NCBI GenBank assembly: GCA_003255025.1 | Contig: QANY01005635.1 | Coordinates: forward strand, 186,001-250,000 | DNA from: Datisca glomerata | Taxonomy: Eukaryota > Streptophyta > Magnoliopsida > Cucurbitales > Datiscaceae | Reading direction: 5' to 3' | Length of the DNA stretch: 64,000 bases | Made by a program: the position numbers and the translations under genes | In this document: piece by piece, positions 56,332-64,000 of the stretch | How positions within the stretch are numbered: position 1 is the first letter of the stretch | Layout of the letters: each line of letters opens with the position of its first letter | Notes under the pieces: model-generated | Told to the model about the DNA's origin: nothing | Seen by the model: only the letters and a program-made list of their open reading frames with translations | Databases searched by the model: none

Positions 56332-58172
56332 TGTAGGAATTATGTCCATAAAGTATGGTGTAATCTATTTATGATTATTTAGTTATTTATCTGAAGTTTT
56401 GTATTAGTGAATTTAATGAATAAATGCAAGTTTTTTCTATTATTAAAGTATGTTTATAATTTACTCAAGTCCTGAAACTATTGTCAACCTAAGAAAAGTA
56501 AAGACAGGTGTTTTCCTACAAACTCTTCCGAAATAGTTCAGAATGCTATTCGTAGTCTTAGGACCGACTGGGCAATCAAGTATGATTATGACTGTTAGGT
56601 TAAACAAAAAGATGCCGCTTTTAGGTCATGGGAATGGAGACTCTAACGGTTTACCTAGACATGTTGTATAACATGTTGAATAGGCCAAGTTTAGAGAAAA
56701 ATCATTTATCTAGCTCTAAATCTAATTGTTACACCTTAAGGATATAAGGGAATTTTCAAAATAACTTTGACTTAGTTAGTTACAATCTTTGATATGCCAA
56801 AGGAGTGAGTTTGAATTGCTAGACAATATCTCAGCTGCTGGGATCGTGATTCAAATATGTTGGAGTTGCGTGATTCACAGATATGAAAATTTGGATGGAG
56901 ATTGCAAATGAAACAATATCATCTTATGCTTTATTGATGGGTGTGTGAAAAAATTAACTTGGCCAAGTATTCGATGAAATGAATCATTGAATAAGACGTG
57001 GTGAAATGTATGAGACAATTCACTGTTATGTCTTTCTTATTCACAGTCAATAAAAGAGTTAAGGAAATAATAACTATAGGGGTAAAATGGTAATTTTATA
57101 TTCCACTCTTGTTATTGATATTCATGAAGGATAATATGTTGAAATATTATGTGGATCGTGAAGTAAAAAAAGTTTATTTGCACCAACAGAAAATGTAGCG
57201 CGCATGAATCAAGAGTTGATTTGGCATCGAGCCTATAGTAGAGTTGTATGATATTGGGATTAAATAGGTCTGGAATTTATGGAGATAAATTTACCGAGTA
57301 TTTGAGTCCTAAAACTTTATTCATATGGGTCCATTCGGTCACAAAAGTAGCTCATAAGGATAGGAATGAAAATCAATTGGACCAAAAACGTGTTTTGGAC
57401 CAAGGTATATTTTCCGAACCTATATGTGATGGGTGTTGTCACTTAATTAGTGAAGAGCAAATAATTAATTTTCAAATTCGTTAATTGGTTATTTTGTAAT
57501 TATTGGATAATTAGTAAATAAAAAAATTGATTAATTAATTGATGGAGATCAATTTATTTTATCAATTTAGATTAATGAATTTGGACACAACAAGATATAC
57601 GATTTTCGCCAATAGAAAATATTAGGGAGTGAATTTTTTAGTAATTTAAGATATAGGGATATATGTGCAAATTCTGTAATTATTATATAAGGGATAGAAA
57701 TATGGTTGCATCCTTAACCTTGATACAGTGTGTGATTACATAGAGCGTGTAAAACATAGTTTCTCTCCCTCCCCCTAGTTGCCGCTGAAATTTACAGAGG
57801 AGAAGGAAAAATCTTACTTTTCTTCTCTAGTTGTTTTGAGAGCCCACACTCAATTTCTCATCAACATCTGATTGAGATATACTTTTGAATCCTATGAGTG
57901 GTTGTTGATGTGAAGACTGATTCGAGTTCTACAAAGAACGAAGAACACAAAGACAATCAATAAGATTCCACAAAGTCAGAAATTATCCGATACAATATAA
58001 GGTATAAATTATTTCTACCTTTATTGAATATGTTTAACTAAGAATGCAGAAACGCAAGTTTGGTTTTAATATTTAATATGATTAAATGGCCGATGTGAAA
58101 AATTTTGATTTTCTTCCCACGAACCGTTCGTGGTTCAATGATTTTTTCTAAAATTTTAAAACTCGATCCAAC
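56332..58172 (+). mobile_element. Copia-2 3' LTR
   Basis: It starts tgtaggaattatgtcc after the purine tract and ends ...ctcgatccaaca, where minus-strand Copia-1 gag begins. The length is about 1.84 kb. The phrase ggggtaaaatggtaatttt near 57,080-57,100 is common in plant Copia LTRs. A short palindrome cacgaaccgttcgtg lies at about 58,119-58,133. Only part of the 5' LTR survives, at 51,298-51,612. Confidence 0.75.
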
Positions 58173-58412
58173 AAATCGCATAGGTAGTTTCCATGCTTAT
58201 TTCTAAGAACACCATTCATTCTAACAAGCATGTAGCACTTGGCCTTATTGTTGGACTAAATCCAAGCATCATATTCGGCCCAAATGTTTTTTTGGGCATT
58301 GGCAGCGGGCTCTTCACGATATTACTCAGTAAGGACAAACTTGTGGGTCTTACATATTGCAAGTAAAGCAGTAATAGATTGCCCATGGTAGACATATTAA
58401 AAACTGAAAAGA
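58173..58412 (-). pseudogene. gag: Copia-1 gag, N-terminal part
   Basis: The minus-strand ATG at 58,412 (MSTMGNLL) is in the usual place for a Copia gag start. After frameshifts the reading gives EEPAANAQKNIWAEYDAW and then NNKAKCYMLVRMNGVLRNKH. This is the UBN2-type Copia gag block (usual KCYMLASM.NVL...H). It is cut at 58,173 by the 3' LTR of Copia-2 and resumes at 51,297. Confidence 0.78.
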
Positions 58413-60021
58413 AATAAAACATACATTATTCAATATAATTGAAATAAATATCATAATTTTGGAAAGTAAATGTGATGCATGAATGGAACAAATCAAACAC
58501 ATAAACGTAACAATTACTAATCCACGATAGATAACCTAACAATTAATGTGCCACCTTAGGGTTGGTCACATTAATTATAAATTGTCTATGAGACATTCTC
58601 ATCATTACTAATTTAAACTTAAAATATCTCATATTTTGTTTTTTTAATAATAATGTAACGTTTATTCGGTCAAGTTACAATTTCCCACTTCAAAGCTTAA
58701 TTGTGACATTGTGAGTGTAACACATTATTTGAGAATCCATGACTTAATTTAGAAAATGTCACCTTATAGTCGGTCAAGTCTAAAATACATCACTTGATGC
58801 TATAATTAAAGAAGTCAACCTTGATATTGATACAATTTGAAACCTTTCTTAGGGGGATGAAAACAAAGTCGTCTTGAGGCCCTCACCATTCTAACGTTGT
58901 TGTACTAACAATGGAGACCATAAGTCAAATTGATATGTCAATCTTCTCTCACTCTCTATTTTTCAATAAATGTGTTTCTACTTAACTAATCAATTAATTT
59001 CAAATTAATTACTAGTTACTATAACCTTACGAATGTAAAAAAAAATATTAATCCAATCTAATTGACCTAAGTTCATTTAACCGTTAAAGCAGCCTAAGAC
59101 TAATTTAGGTGAACTTAGAATAAATAATTAATATAGATTACATTCATCTAACATTAATAAAACATTTTTTTAAATTAAAATAGGTTATCCTAAAGGGCTA
59201 ACTGAATGCATGCTTTTAGAGTGGTGTGATTACCAAGTTTAACTAATTAAAACTTAGTACATGTAATTGATTTCGTAAATAATTCATATTTTCTAATTAA
59301 ATAGTTCAATTAATTATCCTTAAATTAATTGAATTTAGTAAGTCAAAAAATAATTTAATGACTTATTAAACTTGGTTCAAACCCAATCAATTCATTAATT
59401 TTAATTTTCAAAAAATTAAAATTGATAACTAATTATTAAAAAAATTTCATTAATTTATAAAATAAAATAATAAAAATTGGACTAGAGATTTTGCGAAGAC
59501 CAAGGGTTAGGACACCACGGTAAAAGGGCATCCACACCCAGTACCTCGACAACCGTAGGAATTCTCACTGATGGTGGCAGCGGAGGATAGTCTCACCGCC
59601 ATCGCCGCTCCCGCTGCGGCTATCTTACGGTGGCCACGGACAATCCCACCATCACCGCTTCTGTGCGGTGGCAGCGGGACGGTCCCACAGCCGCTGTCGT
59701 CGGTGGTGTTATGTCGCGGAACTCCTCTTCCTTCTCTCCTTCGTATGCATCTCGTGAGTTCTTTGTTTTCTTGCGTATGGAATTTTTACAACATAATATT
59801 CAAAATAAAATTACGAAAATCCTATACCCCAAACGGCTTACACAAGATCTATAGAAAAAGTAGAACAAAGCCTAAACCCAAAAGTCACCATACAATTAAG
59901 GATTCATCATTAACTATACATTCAAAAAACAAAAAAACCATCCATTCATTCATACATATCGATATATATATAATACTACAAGAAAACCCATAAAGCATTT
60001 AATGTATACATATATATGGCC
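58413..60021 (-). other. Copia-1 long leader, including a GC-rich island
   Basis: About 1.6 kb separates the primer site from the gag ATG. Most of it is AT-rich. Between about 59,540 and 59,760 it is strongly GC-rich and full of gccgcc/ggtggc-like repeats, unlike everything else in the window. Just before the ATG the minus strand reads tttatttcttttcag, which looks like a splice acceptor. The plus-strand 140-residue frame at 59,571-59,993 arises from the GC-rich part and has no recognisable domain. Part of this leader could be a further insertion. Confidence 0.5.
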
Positions 60022-60033
60022 GCATTGATACCA
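60022..60033 (-). other. Copia-1 primer binding site
   Basis: The minus strand reads tggtatcaatgc, two bases after the LTR end. It matches the initiator tRNA-Met site (tggtatcagagc) at 10 of 12 positions. Its place next to the LTR end sets the polarity of Copia-1. Confidence 0.8.
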
Positions 60034-60035
60034 AT

Positions 60036-61955
60036 TGTTGGTAACAGCGCGCATTAGATGGTAGTGGAATGATTTTTAAATTATTGAAAGGTTTAATACA
60101 AAACCACGGGTCCCAAATGTTTTTTTGTGAAAAAAAAAAATTTCTACATGGATCCATTATATATCTATACATTAAATCAATAGACATTCAAAGTAAAGAT
60201 CTTTACCTCTTGAAGTCTATCAAACGTCCTGGCTGTCTTCTAGTATAAACAACGTACGTCTAATTCCATGAAGAGCGGACTTGTGTGGGCATGTAGAATA
60301 AAGAATAAAAAATTTATATCTCTAGGTTGTACTGAACACATGAGATCTACAGATTTAGAGAAGGACTTTTTAGACAGAACTCTGATGGAGAATTAAAAAA
60401 TTCGTAGAGCTTCAATTATCGATTGATTGACTAATTGATTCATGAGGCCAGTAGAATATTATCTATTTATATTCTAGGTCAAGTCTCATTAGGTTTAGGT
60501 TTTAATAAAATAATAAAACTATTTACAAATGTGCCATTGTAGTGTCGCACGCCAATCACTACTCCAACACAGTGAGTGGCATGTGGCAGTCTAAAATGCC
60601 AAATGGAAATTTTCCATTTTATTATTTTATTTAGTTGAATAAATATCTATGCATAATTCCAAATAAACATAAATATCAGTTAATTAAAAAATTAACTTAT
60701 CTGATAAAATCGATCAACTAACTTATCTGTTAATTCAAAATGAATTGATCAGTTAACTCAAAATCAAATTATTATCTTATAATAATATGATATTACTTAA
60801 TTTCATAAATTAAATTTACTATCTCATTATCGATTAATTCATAAGTAGTCAATATAAATAATTAATTAATCAATATTTTCAAAAGAATATATTTATTAAT
60901 TTAATTAATTAATTATCAATTAATTGATGACATATAAATATCTTATAATTATATGCTTGCTTGGAAACTCAATTCCTTTTGCAAACTGGTCATTTTCTTA
61001 TGTCTTTAAACATTCACACCATAAACTGTGTTGTACAGAGGTGACCTGGGGACCATGGACCCATAATTCGAAACTTTAATAAACCATATTATTAATTAAA
61101 TTCTTTAATTATGTAATTTTATTTATTAATTCTATTATTACTTAACTATAAGTATGGAATTGCACTCTTAGTAATTACATAATATATTTACACAATAAAC
61201 TTTTGTTCTCCAATTATTGGTTCATAAATTAGAGCTGGTGAAAATTACCATTTTAGCATTCTATTTATCTATTGATCCTTAAGTACCATTAATTCACTAG
61301 TGAACAGTTAATTTATAACTATATTATAAATTTGGACTCCATAACCTTTCGGTCCCATAAGTAACACTTAAGGGAACCACTATATGATTCATTAGAAAAA
61401 ATTGGATTCCAAATCTTGTAAGATCATGTTTCTAGCCATCCATGTCACTGAATCTCCAAAACAAAAGTTACTAGCATGTTTTACAATCAAACCTTCACAA
61501 GTGAATCAAAAGATCTAGTAGATAGGTATAGGAGTTCATGACCACTCAAGATTTAGTCTGATGTACATATGATCATATGATTGATGTGTATTAAATCTTT
61601 ATGATAAACTGTATATTAATAAAGATATTGATTCACATATAATCTAATTATATAAAGTATATTCACTAAGACGTCTATACACATCAGCGATCTAGATTTG
61701 GACAACATGCATTCAAAATGCTTAGCAGACTGTACTAGCAACCATTCATTAAAAATTTCATACTTTAATATGTTGCAGACTATTTTACACATTATCTATT
61801 ATCTTAATCATTTTGTATTAATACAAGATCATAGTCTCATTAATGAATAGAGAATTTTTAGATATTTATATTAATTATGAAATAATAATTCAAAGAAAAA
61901 AATTATTAGAAAAATGTACTTTTATTTATTTTCAAATAAAATGTCTTTACATAAG
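60036..61955 (-). mobile_element. Copia-1 5' LTR, outer end truncated
   Basis: On the minus strand the LTR ends ...gctgttaccaaca at 60,036, next to the primer site. It matches the 24,551-27,148 LTR through most of its length. The outer end stops near 61,955 in the sequence equivalent to atgtaaagacatttta, so the first 25 or so bases of the LTR are missing and satellite follows. The inner duplications seen in the 3' LTR are absent. Confidence 0.83.
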
Positions 61956-62002
61956 AAAAATATGTTTAGGGTGAAATGAGACGAACTTAGCTAAATTTGA
62001 TC
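61956..62002 (-). repeat. Satellite scrap flanking Copia-1
   Basis: The text atgtttagggtgaaatgaga and the following acgaacttagctaaattt is part of one reverse-orientation satellite monomer. It is the right flank of the Copia-1 insertion. About 110 bases of satellite and the LTR tip appear to be deleted at this edge. Confidence 0.8.
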
Positions 62003-62101
62003 AGGACCTTGCTTAAGAAGAAGAAGAGAGGCGTTTCTACAATATGCTCTAGATCTCTTCTTTAGGCACACATCTTCTATAAATTTGATCAGGACCTTGC
62101 T
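61995..62101 (+). repeat. 22-bp direct repeat at a junction
   Basis: The phrase aaatttgatcaggaccttgc (plus tt) occurs at about 61,995-62,016 and again at about 62,080-62,101. The first copy overlaps the satellite edge, the second lies in Athila integrase sequence. Confidence 0.75.
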
Positions 62102-62515
62102 TGTACAAATAGGGATCATCCCAATAGTAGGCCTTGACTTGTTGGAAGAAATTTTCAGCTGCTGTGAGTTTAGTTTAGGAAGTAACACTCCACTAGCCAG
62201 ATAGTTTACTATATTTGCATACCAAGAGGCTTCTAGTTGAGAAATTGCCAAGAGTTGCTCATTTGGGAAAGTTTCTGTAATGGCCATGTTTGCTGTAACA
62301 TATCTCCCACTTTCCAACATTGATTCGCTTGTATCCCTGTGCTTTTTTTGTCCTTGATTTCCAGGCCAAATACTTGAAGCAGTGAGCTCCACCTGATCAA
62401 TCTAGCCATTGCATCTTTTTTTGGAATCAAGTACTTAATACCTGTATGTTCAATGTACACTGTAATTTTAGTGACAATGAGATAAGCTCTAAATTTATCA
62501 AAGGAAAACATAACA
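62017..62515 (-). pseudogene. Athila/Tat-type RNase H and integrase start
   Basis: The minus-strand frame 62,511-62,233 reads FDKFRAYLIVTKITVYIEHT and then IKYLIPKKDAMARLIRW, LEIKDKK: the C-terminal part of a Ty3 RNase H. The frame 62,392-61,991 continues with FPNEQLLAISQLEASWYANI and VNYLASGVLLPKLNSQQ, the block before the integrase zinc-binding (H2C2) domain. The following DQI.R.CV block is broken. The catalytic D-H-A of RNase H reads E-H-T. It is a fragment with no flanking LTR of its own. Confidence 0.82.
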
Positions 62516-62519
62516 GTTA

Positions 62520-63155
62520 ATAATTCCTTATGTAAAATCTTGGAAATTTATCCAATATTTCATTTAATATTTAATGTAAAAATCTCGCAGAAGCTAGGTC
62601 AATTTTTTTTAAAACTAATCAATAGTAAAATTAATACTTATTGTGCATTTACCTTACCTCTATAGAAACCCTAGGACTTAGTCAGAGAACAACGCTCTGA
62701 AAATCCGGTGCTAGCAATAAAAGTTTAATACTTAAGAATAGTCTTATTTATTTTGAATGATTTCAAAATGAAAAATAATAAACTCCGACATCAATTGCCT
62801 AACGAAAAATAATAAATAAAATTCTATATCCTAAGAATAATAAAATAAAATTTAATGCAGTACACATGACGAGGAAAATGCACAATCAACATGTACTTAA
62901 AGGGTAGGCGTGGGAGAGGATTAGTAGGGGACAAAAATTAGTTTTTTGTTTCCTAAATTATTACTTTTGAAAATTCACAAGTGACCCCTTGTAATATCAA
63001 AAGTCTTATGTGTCACGTGTTATATAAATATATATAATAATGTCACACTATAATAAAAAGGTATAAGGGCTAAGGTTATAACCCATAAGACATGTGTGAC
63101 GAAATTGCATTCATTTTAACCTTAAAAGTTGGCCGAAATAGTAGGGGTCTTATAT
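62520..63155 (-). mobile_element. Tekay/Del-type 3' LTR
   Basis: On the minus strand the LTR starts tataagacccctactatttc at about 63,155, directly after the purine-rich run ggagtggagaat (63,156-63,168). It runs leftwards to about 62,520, where Athila RNase H sequence begins. The first bases are mutated from the usual tgtaagacccc. The left end is approximate because no partner LTR is in the window. Confidence 0.55.
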
Positions 63156-63199
63156 TCTCCACTCCTTATATGAATTTTTATCCTCTTAAATTATCGAAT

Positions 63200-64000
63200 C
63201 AGATATTTGAAAATGTACAAATATAATGCTTGAATCTCTTCCTCCATTTCCTAAACGGCCTCTTCTTTTTTATGGTTTTCCCAAAGTACCTTGACTAAGG
63301 GAATCTCCTTAGTGCATAACACTAGTGTCTTTTTGTCTAGGATTTGAATCGGAATTGGAGAGGCTCATAACTCAAAATGTGCAATGGGTCGGTAATGTAC
63401 TTTTGTAACATAGATACATGAAAGACATCATGTACTCCTGCCAAAGCCGGAGGTAGGGCTAGTGATAACAAACAACTCCAACACATTCCAAGAGCTCTAA
63501 AGGTCATATGAAATGATGTTTAGGCTTTCCCTTCTTCCCAAATCTAATAACTCCTTTTACAGGGGCGATCTTGATAAATACCATGTTTCCGACTACAAAA
63601 TACAGGTTTTCCCTACGTACATCCGCATAACTTTTCTGGTGACTCTGTGTGGTTTGGATCCTTTTTTGAATGTTTTTAATATCTTTGCTAGCTTGCTAGA
63701 TCGTTTCTGGACCTAGCAACTTTCTATTGCCCACCTCCTCCCAATGAATAGAAGATCAACATTTTCTTTGATATAAGACTTTGAAGGATTCCATCTCTAT
63801 TATTGCTTGGAAGCTATTGTTGTATGAAATCTCAATAAGCAGCAACTTGTCACTCCAATTCCCTTGAAAGTCAAACACACATGCCCAGAGCATATTCTAA
63901 GGAGTTTGAATGGTCCATTTTGTTTGTCCATCTGCTTGAGTGTGAAAAGTCCTGCTAAAGCTTAGTTGGGTATTCAAGGCTTCCTGAAGAGTACGCCAAA
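63200..64000 (-). pseudogene. Tekay/Del chromovirus integrase C-terminus with chromodomain
   Basis: The minus strand enters at the window edge in the integrase core: TFHTQADGQT near 63,940, then FKGIGVTSCC/NWSDKLLLIE-type text, MESFKVLY, and NRKLLGPE with QSHQKSYADVRRENLYFVVG (63,720-63,600). GDKVF- and GVIRFGKKGK-like blocks follow. The end carries the chromodomain signature LVKVLWENHKKEEAV, after which the conserved Trp codon has become TAG. Stops and frameshifts occur. Chromodomains of this lineage target integration to heterochromatin. The element continues beyond the window. Confidence 0.82.

Noticed and set aside
59571..59993. 140-residue plus-strand frame in the GC-rich island
   Set aside because: The frame spans the GC-rich and AT-rich halves with no domain, and its length is explained by the lack of stops in GC-rich DNA. 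It was not called as a gene.

Overview
The window reads as AT-rich plant nuclear heterochromatin, probably pericentromeric and probably from a dicot. I infer this from the kinds of repeats present: Athila and Tekay/Del-type Ty3 elements, long-LTR Copia elements with an initiator-Met primer site, a CACTA transposon, plant LINEs with an RNase H tail, endogenous Caulimoviridae DNA, and arrays of a roughly 167-bp satellite. I found no intact cellular gene, tRNA or rRNA. Almost every short open frame is either a piece of a decayed mobile element or a chance frame in satellite DNA. The species cannot be named from sequence alone.

Layout. (1) 1-3,782: satellite in forward orientation. (2) 3,783-15,836: a patchwork of Athila pieces (LTR plus gag, a reverse-strand LTR piece, another LTR piece), a Copia solo LTR with its target duplication inside the Athila gag, a Tekay-type 3' end and several unassigned stretches. 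(3) 15,837-19,475: two LINE fragments facing away from each other, the second being a frameshifted ORF1 that contains a 57-residue tandem repeat. (4) 19,476-24,550: the same satellite in reverse orientation, broken by a Ty3 3' fragment. (5) 24,551-61,955: a 37-kb nest described below. (6) 61,956-62,002: a scrap of reverse satellite that closes the nest. (7) 62,003-64,000: Athila RNase H/integrase and a Tekay/Del integrase-chromodomain-LTR end, both on the minus strand.

The nest resolves into one minus-strand Copia element (here Copia-1). Its 5' LTR is at 60,036-61,955, its gag, protease and integrase are at 58,412-49,231, its RT/RNase H is at 28,263-27,161 and its 3' LTR is at 27,148-24,551. 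A block of about 21 kb of endogenous pararetrovirus (28,264-49,230) sits in the integrase-RT linker; the Copia reading frame stops and resumes almost exactly at its two edges. A second, plus-strand Copia (Copia-2, 51,298-58,172) sits in the Copia-1 gag. A CACTA transposon (52,205-55,764, target duplication CTA) sits between the RT and RNase H of Copia-2. The CACTA element has no visible transposase but carries what look like captured host exons: the C-terminal post-SET part of a SUVR-type histone methyltransferase and an RCC1-type repeat.

The pararetroviral block has the gene order movement protein, coat protein with zinc knuckle, aspartic protease, reverse transcriptase, RNase H, then a second ORF, with a leader carrying an initiator-Met primer site. 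This fits Caulimoviridae and most resembles the florendovirus type; the genus is an inference. It holds one near-complete unit (B, primer site to primer site 7,762 bp), a partial unit upstream (A), two short movement-protein stubs (C, C2) and inverted partial units (D, E). Every unit is broken. Units A and D carry an extra coding segment at the start of the second ORF that unit B lacks, which suggests two viral lineages in one locus. The inverted parts could in principle fold into double-stranded RNA if transcribed.
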